A program made the position numbers and the translations under genes. Below are positions 45,233 through 54,642 of a DNA stretch of 64,000 bases, piece by piece; the stretch's first letter is position 1; every line of letters begins with the position of its first letter. Below the pieces are notes generated by a model. It saw nothing but the letters and a program-made list of their open reading frames with translations, had not been told where the DNA came from and did not search any database. This DNA comes from Aureliella helgolandensis. Lineage in GTDB: Bacteria; Planctomycetota; Planctomycetia; Pirellulales; Pirellulaceae. The stretch is taken from the NCBI RefSeq assembly GCF_007752135.1, contig NZ_CP036298.1, positions 7,184,501 to 7,248,500 of the forward strand, in the 5' to 3' direction.

Positions 45233-46825
45233 ATGGCACCATCGAGTAAAATCCGCGTTTACAATACCCTGACTCGACAGAAAGAAGACTTTCAGACTGT
45301 CGAACCTGGCAAAGTGGGGATGTACCTCTGTGGGCCTACCGTCTATGCCGAAGCGCACATTGGGCACATGGTGGGGCCAGTCATTTTCGACACCATCAAA
45401 CGCTACTTGGTCTACAGTGGTTACCAGGTTCTGTGGGTCGTAAATATCACCGATGTGGATGACAAGCTCATTGCCTCCGCCAACAAACGCGGTGTCCCCA
45501 TGTCCCAAGTCGCTACGGAAATGACCATGGATTACATGGCCAACTTGCAGGCATTGGGAGTCAATCAAATCGATTCCATGCCTCGCGCGACCGACAACAT
45601 GGACGAGATCATTCACTTCATTGAAGAATTGATCGAGAATGGTTTCGCCTATGAAAACGCGGGAGATGTCTTCTTTGACGTCACCCGTGATCCGGAATAC
45701 GGGCAACTTTCCAACCGCACCTTGGAAGGCCAGCTGGGCGAAGGGGGCGGCGCGGCAGCCAAAAAACGCTCCGCGGGAGATTTTGCACTTTGGAAATCTG
45801 CGAAAAAAGGGGAGCCAAGCTGGGCCAGCCCCTGGGGAGAAGGACGTCCGGGTTGGCACATTGAATGCTCTGCAATGAGCCGAAAAATACTTGGCAAGAC
45901 CTTTGACATCCATGGCGGAGGGCTCGATCTGGTCTTCCCCCACCACGAGAACGAACTGGCCCAAAGTCGTTGTTGTCATGGCCAGCCGATGGCTCGCTAC
46001 TGGATGCATAACGGATTGATGCGTTCCGGTGCCGCCGGCAAAGTGGGCGGGAAGAGCGATCGCCAATCGACCGCTCCCCCTGCAGATGTCGAAGCCGAAA
46101 CCGCCGGCAAGATCAGCCGCAGCAAGGGTGCGGGCGGCCTAGCCAAGCTGATCGAAGAACAGACGGGGGACCGCATTCGCTTCTTCCTGCTCCGTTCGCA
46201 ATATCGAAGTACCATTGTGTTCGGCCCCGAAGGACTCGAAGAAGCAGGGCAATCGTTGGGAGCGTTCTACCGCCTCATCGCGCGCTTCGAACGACTCTCG
46301 GGAGAGAGTTTCTATCTTCGCGGCGACCAAGAACTTGAGTACGCGAAGACCCGCGTCGCCGGTGATGCCAACCTAGCCAATGCCCAAGCAGGCTTGCTGA
46401 CGGAGCTCGCAAAGCTCCGCGCTTCCTTCCTGGAAAAAATGGACGATGACTTCAATACTGGTGCAGCCGTCAGCGATCTCTTTGAAACCTCGCGTACAAT
46501 CAATCGCTACGTCGATGCCGAAAACCTGGAAGACTCCACGCAGCGCACGGCTGAACGGATGCAAACATTCCGTAGTGGCATGAGCGTCTTGCGCGAACTG
46601 GGAGCAATCCTCGGACTCTTCCACAAAGAGCCCAAAAATGCGGCCTCCGACGAAGGGGCAGATGGTCAAGTTGTCGATGGCCTAATGAAAGTTCTGATTG
46701 ACCTGCGCGCTCAAGCCCGTGCCAAGAAGGACTTTGCAACCTCAGACACGATCCGCGACGGTTTGGCCGGAGTGGGCATTACGCTGCAAGATTTAAAAGA
46801 AGGCACAACCTGGGAGAAGGCATAA
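45233..46825 (+). CDS. cysS: Cysteinyl-tRNA synthetase
   Basis: ATG 45233 gives 530 residues. The zinc/active-site Cys is C33 in LCGPTVY, the class-I HIGH motif is HIGH (42-45), and the other zinc ligands lie in HIECSAM and FPHHENE. The KMSKS motif is KISRS (293-297). Before it is an insertion of about 30 residues ([20 protein letters not shown]... about 265-290) that is Gly/Ser/Ala-rich and likely unstructured. The enzyme charges tRNA-Cys. It is followed by ruvC with 34 bases between, so co-transcription is likely. Confidence 0.96.
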   Translation: MAPSSKIRVYNTLTRQKEDFQTVEPGKVGMYLCGPTVYAEAHIGHMVGPVIFDTIKRYLVYSGYQVLWVVNITDVDDKLIASANKRGVPMSQVATEMTMDYMANLQALGVNQIDSMPRATDNMDEIIHFIEELIENGFAYENAGDVFFDVTRDPEYGQLSNRTLEGQLGEGGGAAAKKRSAGDFALWKSAKKGEPSWASPWGEGRPGWHIECSAMSRKILGKTFDIHGGGLDLVFPHHENELAQSRCCHGQPMARYWMHNGLMRSGAAGKVGGKSDRQSTAPPADVEAETAGKISRSKGAGGLAKLIEEQTGDRIRFFLLRSQYRSTIVFGPEGLEEAGQSLGAFYRLIARFERLSGESFYLRGDQELEYAKTRVAGDANLANAQAGLLTELAKLRASFLEKMDDDFNTGAAVSDLFETSRTINRYVDAENLEDSTQRTAERMQTFRSGMSVLRELGAILGLFHKEPKNAASDEGADGQVVDGLMKVLIDLRAQARAKKDFATSDTIRDGLAGVGITLQDLKEGTTWEKA

Positions 46826-46859
46826 CCCGGGGACTGGCCTGCAACTAAGGATGGTAGCG

Positions 46860-47387
46860 ATGGCTGATGGACAATTAGTTTTAGGAATCGACCCGGCGTT
46901 GGGCACGACCGGCTACGGACTGGTGCACTGCCATGGGAATCGCCTAAAACTCGTTGATGCAGGAGTCATTCGCTGCCGTCGAAATCGGCCCTTGGAAGAG
47001 CGATTGAAAGAATTGCACGATGGCATGTGCGAGATCTTGGCTGAGCTCAAGCCCGACTGCTTTGCCATCGAACAACTCTACTCGCACTACGATCGCCCCA
47101 CGACGGCTATTCTCATGGGCCATGCGCGTGGCGCAATTTTGCTTGCTGCCGCCCAAGCCAACTTGCCGGTGCACTCCTATGCCGCGACCCAAATCAAGAA
47201 AACGCTGACCGGCAACGGGCGTGCCCCCAAGACGCAGATGCAATTCGCCGTAAAGCACCAATTGGGTCTGTCGGTTGTCCCGGAGCCAGCCGACGTGGCC
47301 GATGCTTTAGCGATTGCCCTTACGCACTACCATTTCTCCCAAGCCTCCCCCTTACTATCCCAAGGAACTCGGGCTCGCGCCATCTAG
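46860..47387 (+). CDS. ruvC: Crossover junction endodeoxyribonuclease RuvC
   Basis: ATG 46860 gives 175 residues, the usual RuvC length; AAGG lies about nine bases before it, and an ATG at 46851 overlaps that site. The catalytic acids are D11 (LGIDPALG), E71 (AIEQLY), D145 and D148 (DVADAL). RuvC dimers cut Holliday junctions. It lies between cysS (34 bases before) and ruvA (183 bases after). The ruvB gene is not seen within this window after ruvA. Confidence 0.96.
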   Translation: MADGQLVLGIDPALGTTGYGLVHCHGNRLKLVDAGVIRCRRNRPLEERLKELHDGMCEILAELKPDCFAIEQLYSHYDRPTTAILMGHARGAILLAAAQANLPVHSYAATQIKKTLTGNGRAPKTQMQFAVKHQLGLSVVPEPADVADALAIALTHYHFSQASPLLSQGTRARAI

Positions 47388-47570
47388 GTCCCGCTCGTTG
47401 GCTACGGACATTCACGCTGTCGCAGCTCTCTGGTTCGACCCGCGACATCGCGGGGGTGTAGATTCAACCGCCTGCAACGAAGCGGTGATTGCAGCTTGGC
47501 CAGGATCCCCGCGAACGGCGGATCTCCCTACTATTTCAAACATACACTGTCCTATAAAGACTGCGGATTC

Positions 47571-48200
47571 ATGATTACCAAGATCACTGGCAAACTCGTT
47601 TCAGTGGCCGACGAGATAGCGACATTCTCGATTCCACCCATGGAGTATGAAGTCTACATTACCGAGAATTCGCGTCGGCATTTGCAGCCTCTGGTCGGGA
47701 CCGAAGTCGCTCTGCAAACCATCCACTACCTCGACGGCAATGTAACCTCGGGCGGAAGACTCACCCCACGCCTGGTTGGCTTTCTAAGCACGCCGGAACG
47801 CGACTTCTTTGAACTCTTCTGTTCGGTCGATGGTGTGGGCGTCAAGAAGGCCCTGCGTGCCATGACCCAACCGGTGCAGGACATCGCCGTCAAAATCGAA
47901 CAACAAGACAGCAAGGGCCTATCGGGTTTGCCAGGGATCGGACCAGCTACGGCGGAGCGAATTATCGCCAAGTTGCGACGCAAAATGCCCAAGTTTGCGT
48001 TGTTGGTGCGACGGGACTCGCCCGCGGGAGAAGTCCTCAAGGATGGAGTCGTCGAAGATACGTTTCAAGCCCTGTTGGCACTGGGCCATGGAGAGTCGGA
48101 CGCCCGCCAGCTTATCGAGCAGGCACTTGCCTCCGGCGGAAAATTCAAAGATACCGAGACGCTCATTCAAGCAATCTACAAGAAGCAATTTGGTAGCTAG
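47571..48200 (+). CDS. ruvA: Holliday junction DNA helicase subunit RuvA
   Basis: ATG 47571 gives 209 residues. The N-terminal OB fold MITKITGKLVSV is followed by two helix-hairpin-helix motifs, SVDGVGVKKALRAM and GLPGIGPATAERIIAKL, and a C-terminal domain (DTFQALLALGHGESDARQLIEQA) that binds RuvB. RuvA tetramers hold the junction for RuvB branch migration and RuvC cleavage. The gene follows ruvC by 183 bases, and the next gene downstream is on the other strand, so ruvB must be elsewhere. Confidence 0.95.
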   Translation: MITKITGKLVSVADEIATFSIPPMEYEVYITENSRRHLQPLVGTEVALQTIHYLDGNVTSGGRLTPRLVGFLSTPERDFFELFCSVDGVGVKKALRAMTQPVQDIAVKIEQQDSKGLSGLPGIGPATAERIIAKLRRKMPKFALLVRRDSPAGEVLKDGVVEDTFQALLALGHGESDARQLIEQALASGGKFKDTETLIQAIYKKQFGS

Positions 48201-48346
48201 GGCTTCCTGCCGACTAATGGATCGGGTTGCATGCCAGTGCGGCACGGCCCCGGCCTGTCGGTGGAAGCTGTGCCTCAGCCAATGTCAGTTAAGCAACTTG
48301 CAACGCGCTTAGTTCAGCCAGCCTCGGCGCCAGTGAACCTCGAGCC

Positions 48347-48377
48347 CTTGCACGACTCTTTGAGGCGAACGTGCAAG
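48347..48377. terminator. Hairpin between convergent ruvA and CitG-like genes
   Basis: CTTGCACG (48347-48354) and CGTGCAAG (48370-48377) form a perfect 8-bp stem with a 15-base loop between the two convergent genes. No T-run follows; it is a candidate bidirectional terminator. Confidence 0.4.
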
Positions 48378-48471
48378 CTTGCTACGAAGCCCCCGCCTCG
48401 CTGCTCCACCAACTCGCCAGGACGCGTCGTCCCATGCTCGACTCCTGGTCCGAATAGAGTTGAGGATTGGG

Positions 48472-49326
48472 CTAGGGAAGTACGAGGCGCATAAAAACGG
48501 CAGCAGCGATCAAGTCCGCTGTCGTTCCAGGATTGCGACGATGCCCATCTTCCCTCAAGAAACGATCGAGGGCGGCCACGGCTGCTTCGCGTTGTTTCCC
48601 TTTGGAAGCAAGTGTTTGTTGAGCAAGTCGCTGCACTTCCCCCGCCACGACCATCCCCAGCTTGCGAACAATCAGCCCGTCGGGCTCGTGCGCCAGCCAA
48701 CGCAGCTGCAGTTCCACAATCGCAGCCAGTGGGTCGGCATGACGATTGAGTTCCTCGTTGAACCAGGGCAATAGCCGCTCAAAGATATCAGCAAAACCCG
48801 TTGCGTATTGCCGTGCCACGGCGTCGGTGCCTGCGACCTGCTGCATGGCCGCCACCAAGTTCGGCGGTGCGTCACCCGCGACGTCTTCGGTAGACCGTTG
48901 CCCGAGGCCGCCCGGCGCGGCAAGTCGAATTGCCTCATACACCTGCCGAGAGTCGTCAGGAGTCAAACCGTCGAGCTCCCTCCCAACGGCAGCTTGCAGG
49001 GATTCCAGCGTCCCCTCCTGCACCACCCCCTTGGCGAGCGGAGCCAATAGCAGAATTGTTCCGAGACTCGTGTTGCGTCCCACCTGCTCCCGCATAGCCT
49101 GGACAGCCGTGAGAACGATCTGACCAACGGGGTGAGATGCGTAGTTCTGGAAGCCATTGCGGAGCGCGATGGCAGCCCCCGCAAAATGCGAAAATTGCAT
49201 ATCACTAAAAGCGGCCGCTGGGTGGACGTTGCCCAATTTCGGAGCGGAGGCCTCCAGTAAACAAGCGAGTGGAATCGCGTCGGCGGTCGACCAGCAACGA
49301 TCGAAAGGGTAGGGCAGGGGAGGCAT
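48472..49326 (-). CDS. CitG-like ATP:dephospho-CoA triphosphoribosyl transferase family protein
   Basis: The product is 284 residues. N-terminal LACLLEASAPKLGNVHPAAAF is the family's first motif (EVSAFPKPGLVDR in CitG/MdcB, here changed); LGTILLLAPLAKGV is the conserved central LG(T/N)xLLLAPL helix; GHRRNPGTTADLIAAAVFM matches the late NPGTxADL motif. In E. coli CitG makes the citrate-lyase prosthetic group, but no citrate- or malonate-decarboxylase genes are here. In methylotrophs and planctomycetes a CitG-like gene is often found with tetrahydromethanopterin C1 genes; that link is from memory and not shown by this window. Exact substrate unknown. Confidence 0.8.
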   Translation of the reverse strand: MPPLPYPFDRCWSTADAIPLACLLEASAPKLGNVHPAAAFSDMQFSHFAGAAIALRNGFQNYASHPVGQIVLTAVQAMREQVGRNTSLGTILLLAPLAKGVVQEGTLESLQAAVGRELDGLTPDDSRQVYEAIRLAAPGGLGQRSTEDVAGDAPPNLVAAMQQVAGTDAVARQYATGFADIFERLLPWFNEELNRHADPLAAIVELQLRWLAHEPDGLIVRKLGMVVAGEVQRLAQQTLASKGKQREAAVAALDRFLREDGHRRNPGTTADLIAAAVFMRLVLP

Positions 49327-49528
49327 AGCGGAATGGCAGTGTGTTCAAGTTCCCAAAAATGCTCGTAAGGTGAGCTAGCGGTTGCGTGCGTCGGTGATGC
49401 TCGCCACTGGATGCGTTCCAGTAATCGGAATGACGTTAGCGGCTTGTGGATTTGCCAGTATTTTCTGTTTTACCACGAAGGCACATCCCCAATCCCCCAG
49501 GAGCGACGACCACTCGCCCTTGCTCACC
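49327..49528. other. Intergenic, leading into a repeat copy
   Basis: About 200 bases beside the CitG-like gene; nothing is seen before the CCTTGCTCAC that frames the repeat at 49519-49528. Confidence 0.35.
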
Positions 49529-49642
49529 GGGCTGTTGAAATAGTAACCCGCCGCGTGAGCAAGGAAAGATAACCTCCGCTACAAGGCAGTTTGGGACGCA
49601 ACCTCCGCGTTAAAATTCAAATTGCTATTAAATCAACAGCCC
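49529..49642. repeat. Dispersed MITE-like repeat, copy 3
   Basis: This 114-bp copy has perfect 10-bp terminal inverted repeats, GGGCTGTTGA and TCAACAGCCC. Its interior is nearly the same as copy 1 minus the 31-bp duplication (GCGTGAGCAAGGAAAGATAA and the AT-rich TTAAAATTCAAATTG). CCTTGCTCAC at 49519-49528 pairs with GTGAGCAAGG at 49555-49564. To the right, GTCACGCAGCGGGTTAGAAT is the reverse complement of the ACCCGCTGCGTGAC segment seen inside copy 1, so the complete unit is larger than the 114-bp core. Confidence 0.82.
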
Positions 49643-49825
49643 GTCACGCAGCGGGTTAGAATTCTAACAAGCCATTGCACGGTGGGTTGCCATATTGGCA
49701 AGCCTTGTGAGCGAGGCAGAAGCTGATATCGCAACAGAGATTTTCGGTGTGCGACATTTGTATGGGAACGAGGAATAGACTTAAACAGACATTCTCCGAT
49801 CCAGTCACCTCGTGCAGCGAAATGA

Positions 49826-50752
49826 CTACACGGCGTCTCCGCCCAACTCCAGCACCTCTCGCACCGCACCGATGACCTCCTCGGGAGCCTCTTCCATCAC
49901 GTAGTGGCCGACATCTTCCAACCTCTGGCTTTTGGCATGCGGAAGTTTTTCCTCCAGCCGCTCCAAGCATTCAGGACGAAAACACCAATCCTTCATGCCC
50001 CACACTAAACGCACTGGGTGGTCGGCAAAAAGTGCTAAGCCCTGCTCAATGTGAGTCAGCGCTTGCCACGTTGCCTGGCTCTTCCGACTGGGGATGTCCT
50101 GAACAAAGCGGGCGACGGCAACTCGGTCATGCCAGTTCCCATAGGGGGCGATCAAACCTGCAGCAACCGCAGGTGCGAGTCGCGGCAGACGGTTGAGCGT
50201 CATGTGCAGTGCCGCCCGCGCAAAGAGATTCAATTGTCGCATTCCCCAATTCCCAATCCACGGCCAGCGGCAGGCCGCAATGCGCCAAGGGACGTAGGGG
50301 GGTGGAAACGCAGCCGTGTTGAGCACCACAAATTTTTCGATCCGAGCCGGGTGCTTGAGCGCCGCCCCAAAACCAATAGCACCGCCCCAATCATGGACCA
50401 ATAAAGTGACGCGCCGCAAATCAAGGGTCTCGATCAAACGCGCCAAATTGCCGACATGCTGCTCCAAGCAATAGTTGTAGTTTTGAGGCTTATCACTCAA
50501 ACCACAACCAATATGGTCCACCGCGATCACCCGCGCCTGATTGCTAACTTGCTTCAACACCTCACGGTAGGTAAACGACCACGTGGGATTGCCATGCACG
50601 CACAGCACCGTCTGCTCGGTCGCAGCCTCTCCCGCAGCTGGTGTGGGCCCCATTTCGACATAATGCATTCGCACTTTGTCGGCAGAAGTTTCCGAAATGG
50701 GAATTTCTAGAAACTTGGATTCGAAGGGATAGAGTGCTTTCCAGTCTGGCAT
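49826..50752 (-). CDS. Alpha/beta hydrolase, haloalkane-dehalogenase-like
   Basis: The product is 308 residues. The oxyanion segment HGNPTWSF (halide-binding Asn), the nucleophile elbow VHDWGGAIG with Asp as nucleophile followed by Trp, and the late GHYVMEEAPEEV with catalytic His match haloalkane dehalogenases and the related OleB beta-lactone decarboxylases. WGMKDWCF carries the acidic-residue region. Substrate is uncertain: dehalogenase and OleB-type roles both fit, and no ole genes lie beside it. The N-terminus FESKFLEIPI is typical of the group. It is cytoplasmic and stands alone on its strand. Confidence 0.83.
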   Translation of the reverse strand: MPDWKALYPFESKFLEIPISETSADKVRMHYVEMGPTPAAGEAATEQTVLCVHGNPTWSFTYREVLKQVSNQARVIAVDHIGCGLSDKPQNYNYCLEQHVGNLARLIETLDLRRVTLLVHDWGGAIGFGAALKHPARIEKFVVLNTAAFPPPYVPWRIAACRWPWIGNWGMRQLNLFARAALHMTLNRLPRLAPAVAAGLIAPYGNWHDRVAVARFVQDIPSRKSQATWQALTHIEQGLALFADHPVRLVWGMKDWCFRPECLERLEEKLPHAKSQRLEDVGHYVMEEAPEEVIGAVREVLELGGDAV

Positions 50753-50962
50753 AAGCCCGCGTACTTCCGGCCGAAATTGGAATAATCGCTACAGAGGTCA
50801 TTACAGGCCGGGAGTATACCCCCTACTAAGCAAACTGTCTCCAGGAGCGCCCCCCTCGGCGTATAGAATAGTGGTAGGGGAATTCCCTCATGTGCAACTC
50901 CTCTTGCCCAACCGGTTCCCCGAACTCCAGCCAAGCCTCAAGAACGTGGCGCAGTGATTCTT

Positions 50963-52537
50963 ATGCTAGCAAAGCTGATTCAAACAGTGCGTCCTTCCGC
51001 CGTCACAGTGATATTCTTAGCGATTGCAACAGGCAGCAGCGGGTTGAGCCTTGCGACCCATGCACGTGAACTGGGGGAAATTGAAATTGGAATCGTTGAA
51101 GACCAGACCGGAGAGTCACTGGTAACCCGCGTTCAATTGCTCGATTCCAAGGGCCGGGCTATGAGGATTAAGGGAGCTCGGTTTGCCAGAGGCTGGAACC
51201 TCGTGGAAGGCCCGCTACTGTACCGTGGTCGGGCCGGCAACTATCGCTATCAGGTGTTCCATGGCCCGCAATTCTCAGCCGGAAACGGTGGTTTCACACT
51301 GCACGATGACGGGGCGGGGAGTGATACCCTGCGCCTCCAACGGCATGCCAATATTGCCGACGAGGGCTGGAGGGGAGCCGATTTATTGGCCCGCGGAGTC
51401 CCCGATCTTGTCCGCCCGTGGCTCGCCGCCGAGGATCTCGACCTAGCCGTCATCGTCGACGAGCAAACCGCAGCCGAACAAGAGGTTCCCGACGCGGAGA
51501 GTTTTGTATTGCAACCCACCGCCTCCCCAGCGGATGCCGCCTGGGTCGAGCATGGGAGCTATCACGATACGCGTCCTGGTAGCGGCCTCGTCCTGCATCA
51601 TTGGCTTCCACCGGCAGAGGTGCCAGTGGACCTGCCGTCCAGCCGATTGTTGGTCATGAGCAAGCAGTCGGTGGTGCCGGCTGGGGGGCTGCCCGTGCAC
51701 AATGAAATACAACGCTTGTGGGCACGCGACGTTCCAGTCTGGCTAGCCTCGGGACACGTCGATTCGATTCAGATTCTCAGTGAGCACCTCACCCGCGACG
51801 GAACGGATGCCACCAAGTTCACCCCGTACCTGGAGCCCGATCCTGGGCGCTTTCGTGGCCCTCGGGGCCCCGGCCGCCTGATCGAATACTTGTACTGGCA
51901 AGTCCTCGAGACCGGGCTGCGAATCCCGCCCAGTGCCGGCAGTGGTTACGGGAAAGGAAACTCCCCGCTGGGTTACAACCGCGTCTATGCCAACACGCCC
52001 CACCTCTCGCCAAACTACTGGTGGTTGGCTTTGAAAGCCGGCAATTCCTTTGTCACCAATGGGCCCCTGTTGCGTGCCAGGGTCAATGGTTACGACGCGG
52101 GAAGCATTTTGACCGTTCCCCGTGGGCAAGCTGAATTTCACCTCGATGTGACTCTTACCCTCACCACCTCCGACCCGGTCGAGTATCTCGATGTCATTTT
52201 CAATGGCAAGACGCTCTACCAAGCTCGCCTGGATGAATACGCCAAGCAGGGTGGGGTGATCCCGCCATTGCAGGTGACCGAGAGTGGCTGGGCCGTTGTG
52301 CGGGTCGTCACTGAGCGCGAGCACACCTATCGCCTCGCGAGCACCGCTCCGTTCTACATTGAGTTCGACGGGCGCGCACGCATTAGTCGCAGTGCTGTGC
52401 GTTTCTTTCAGGATTGGCTGGCGAAAGCGACCAAAGAATTGGCGTCGGATGCCGAGTCGGCCGCTGCGGCGGCCCCCTACCTAGCTGCTGCGGACATGTT
52501 TTGGACCCAAAGACTGTCGGAAGCGACGGCGGACTAG
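50963..52537 (+). CDS. CehA/McbA-like secreted protein with altered PHP metal site
   Basis: I prefer ATG 50963 (524 residues); a GTG three codons earlier is possible. A signal peptide (VTVIFLAIATGSSGLSLATHA) is followed by a beta domain and a region like CehA/McbA-family metallohydrolases: DVPVWLASGHVDSIQI, GPRGPGRLIEYLYWQVLETG, RIPPSAGSGYGKGNSPLGYNRVY and ALKAGNSFVTNGPLL. In active relatives a His-x-His and further His residues bind metals near the N-terminal half; here that region (LLARGVPDLVRPWLAAEDLD) has no such His pair, and NNH is SEH. It may be a non-catalytic relative or bind metal differently. Periplasmic location expected. Confidence 0.7.
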   Translation: MLAKLIQTVRPSAVTVIFLAIATGSSGLSLATHARELGEIEIGIVEDQTGESLVTRVQLLDSKGRAMRIKGARFARGWNLVEGPLLYRGRAGNYRYQVFHGPQFSAGNGGFTLHDDGAGSDTLRLQRHANIADEGWRGADLLARGVPDLVRPWLAAEDLDLAVIVDEQTAAEQEVPDAESFVLQPTASPADAAWVEHGSYHDTRPGSGLVLHHWLPPAEVPVDLPSSRLLVMSKQSVVPAGGLPVHNEIQRLWARDVPVWLASGHVDSIQILSEHLTRDGTDATKFTPYLEPDPGRFRGPRGPGRLIEYLYWQVLETGLRIPPSAGSGYGKGNSPLGYNRVYANTPHLSPNYWWLALKAGNSFVTNGPLLRARVNGYDAGSILTVPRGQAEFHLDVTLTLTTSDPVEYLDVIFNGKTLYQARLDEYAKQGGVIPPLQVTESGWAVVRVVTEREHTYRLASTAPFYIEFDGRARISRSAVRFFQDWLAKATKELASDAESAAAAAPYLAAADMFWTQRLSEATAD

Positions 52538-52744
52538 CTCGGTTGCCCTCTTCACGAATTTTCTTCCGCAAAACTGCCGAAATGGCACGCACGTTGCTCG
52601 TTGGTGGTGAGCAAGGCAGGGACTGTCAAGCTTGCACGACTCTGCACAGCCCCTGCGGGACGATATAATGCCAAACCGATGAACGATCGCCTCGCAATGC
52701 GACATGGCCGATCGTTATCTCTGTTATTCAGAACTCGACGAATC

Positions 52745-53734
52745 ATGAAGACTATGTCTGAAGACTACTACGCGTTACTTGGGGTCAACAATTCCGCTTC
52801 GCAGGATGAACTGCAGAAGGCGTATCGCAAGCTAGCGCGCAAGTACCACCCAGACCTCAATCCAGACGATAAGACGGCCAAGCAGAAGTTCAAAGAGATC
52901 CAAAACGCATACGATGTGCTCAGCGAGCCCGAAAAGCGTAAAATGTATGATCAGTTTGGTCCGGATTTTGAACGCATGGGCGCTGGAGGCAATCCCTTCC
53001 AGGGCGGCCATGGGCCGCGTCCAGGCGGTGGCGGAGCCGGATTCAGCTTCGAAGATCTCTTCGGCGGAGGAGCGCCAGGGGGAGGGGGCGGATACCAGGT
53101 GGAAGGCGATCTGGGGGATATCTTCCGGCAATTCGGAGGCGGAACGTCCGGTCGGCAACGCGCCGCGCCAACCAAGGGACAGGACATCCAAGAAGAGCTG
53201 ACCATTCCTTTCGCAACTGCGGTCCTCGGCGGCGAAGCTTCCGTCGGCGTGCGCCGCGACGGAAAATCGGAGTCGCTACAACTTAAAATCCCAGCGGGAG
53301 TGCAGTCGGGTAAGAAAATGCGACTCCGCGGCCAGGGCGGTCCGGGCGGGCGCAACGCTCCTGCGGGCGACTTGCTCATCACGCTGACCGTTGCACCTCA
53401 TCCATTCTTCAAACGCTCTGGAAACAATTTAGAACTGCGACTACCGATTACCTTGAGCGAAGCTGCCTTGGGGGCCACCGTCGACCTACCAACCCCTGGC
53501 GGCACGGTTTCTCTCAAGATCCCCGCCGGCAGCAGCAGCGGGCGACGCCTACGCGTGAAGGGACAAGGAGTTCGCGGAGCCTCCGACAATGCAGGCGACC
53601 TATACGTCGAGCTCCAGATCAAGTTGCCAGAGGCTCTTGCGAAGGACAACGCCGTGGATGATACGGTCCGAGCTGCCATCGCCCAAGTTGAAACACTCTA
53701 CGAGTCTCCCGTCCGTGATAAAATCATCTGGTAA
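52745..53734 (+). CDS. DnaJ-type co-chaperone without zinc finger (CbpA-like)
   Basis: ATG 52745 gives 329 residues. The J domain has HPD at 35-37 (KYHPDLNP), followed by a Gly/Phe-rich region (GGNPFQGGHGPRPGG to about residue 130) and two C-terminal substrate-binding beta domains (IPAGVQSGKKMRLRGQGGPG; PTPGGTVSLKIPAGSSSGRRLRVKGQG). The cysteine-rich zinc domain of classical DnaJ is absent, so this is a type II/CbpA-like protein. J proteins stimulate DnaK ATPase. No dnaK or grpE is near. The next plus-strand gene is rnpA, 436 bases later. Confidence 0.92.
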   Translation: MKTMSEDYYALLGVNNSASQDELQKAYRKLARKYHPDLNPDDKTAKQKFKEIQNAYDVLSEPEKRKMYDQFGPDFERMGAGGNPFQGGHGPRPGGGGAGFSFEDLFGGGAPGGGGGYQVEGDLGDIFRQFGGGTSGRQRAAPTKGQDIQEELTIPFATAVLGGEASVGVRRDGKSESLQLKIPAGVQSGKKMRLRGQGGPGGRNAPAGDLLITLTVAPHPFFKRSGNNLELRLPITLSEAALGATVDLPTPGGTVSLKIPAGSSSGRRLRVKGQGVRGASDNAGDLYVELQIKLPEALAKDNAVDDTVRAAIAQVETLYESPVRDKIIW

Positions 53735-54170
53735 TACAGCCTCGCGGCTTGCCGGGCTCCCGCGGCAGCGCGACTGGTTGCCGCTTCTGCCGGAAGCGCC
53801 GAAGTAGTGTGCCTCTCACCCCTCCACAGGAACTCTAAGTGGGCAAACTTTCACTGAGCGAAGGGGTGCCCCCAAGTAGAGTAGGCCGACAACTCGAGGA
53901 GCTGGGTAGAGACGCTTGCCGTGCCGGCAAAGTCCACGGTACCGCCTCCGCGGTTGGGACAAACACGGCCTTCAATCAACAAGCCGCTGAGCCAGGTAGG
54001 AGTCGTTGCCTCAGGCCACGACGGCAAGAATCCAACGGCAGCTCTCGTGGAATAGCTGAAGTGGAAGAACTGAAGCGGTGTTCCAATCAGTACGCCGCCA
54101 CGCGTTGGCTTACCCACCCCAGCTCATCGAACAAAGTGTCTCCATCGACGACAGCCGCTAGGTCCAAGTA
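53735..54170. other. Gap between the DnaJ-like gene and rnpA, no gene assigned
   Basis: A GTG-started reading frame (53839-54171) overlaps the rnpA start codon by one base, but its product is low in hydrophobic residues and like nothing I know. No rpmH (ribosomal protein L34) is seen here, although rpmH usually precedes rnpA in bacteria. Confidence 0.4.
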
Positions 54171-54578
54171 ATGAAGCCCTCCAATCAGCCGCCGCCAGCC
54201 AACCAACGGTTTCGCGCAGCCATGCGCGTCAAGCGTGGGGTCGATTTTGCCGTCGTCTTCCGAGTTGGAAAAGTCGCCGCCGATGAGAGTCTAGTCGTGC
54301 ACGCGATTCGCAACTCGCTACCCCATACACAATTAGGGCTGAGCGTATCTAAGAAGGTAGGCAACGCGCCGGTGCGGAACCGGTGGAAGCGGGTCATTCG
54401 CGAAGCCTTTCGAACGAGCTATGCAGAACTACCAAGCGGGATGCGTCTGATCATCCGGCCCCGCAAAGGCGCGATGCCCGACTTTCACCAAGTGCGACGC
54501 TCGCTGCGGCGGCTCGCCAAGCGGCTCGGCAAACAAGTCGGCTGCCACCCGGAACGCGCGGGGCAGTCGGGCAACTAG
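54171..54578 (+). CDS. rnpA: Ribonuclease P protein component
   Basis: The product is 135 residues. The basic signature is intact: FRAAMRVKRGVDFAVVFRVGKV at the start, LGLSVSKKVGNAPVRNRWKRVIREAFR in the middle (RNR box), and IIRPRKGA near the end. It binds RNase P RNA and helps process tRNA 5' ends. Usual neighbours rpmH and yidC are absent on either side, so the ancestral cluster has been broken here. The start ATG lies just after a Lys-ending upstream frame. A hairpin follows 65 bases past the stop. Confidence 0.9.
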   Translation: MKPSNQPPPANQRFRAAMRVKRGVDFAVVFRVGKVAADESLVVHAIRNSLPHTQLGLSVSKKVGNAPVRNRWKRVIREAFRTSYAELPSGMRLIIRPRKGAMPDFHQVRRSLRRLAKRLGKQVGCHPERAGQSGN

Positions 54579-54642
54579 GTCACAGCATTCCGCCGAGGAG
54601 CAGTCCCGCATTGATGCAATGCAGGACGCCATCGCCAGCACA

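Noticed and set aside
53839-54171. GTG-started 110-aa frame just before rnpA as a gene
   Set aside because: No family likeness, polar low-complexity sequence, and the opposite strand has an equally long open frame; not listed as a gene.
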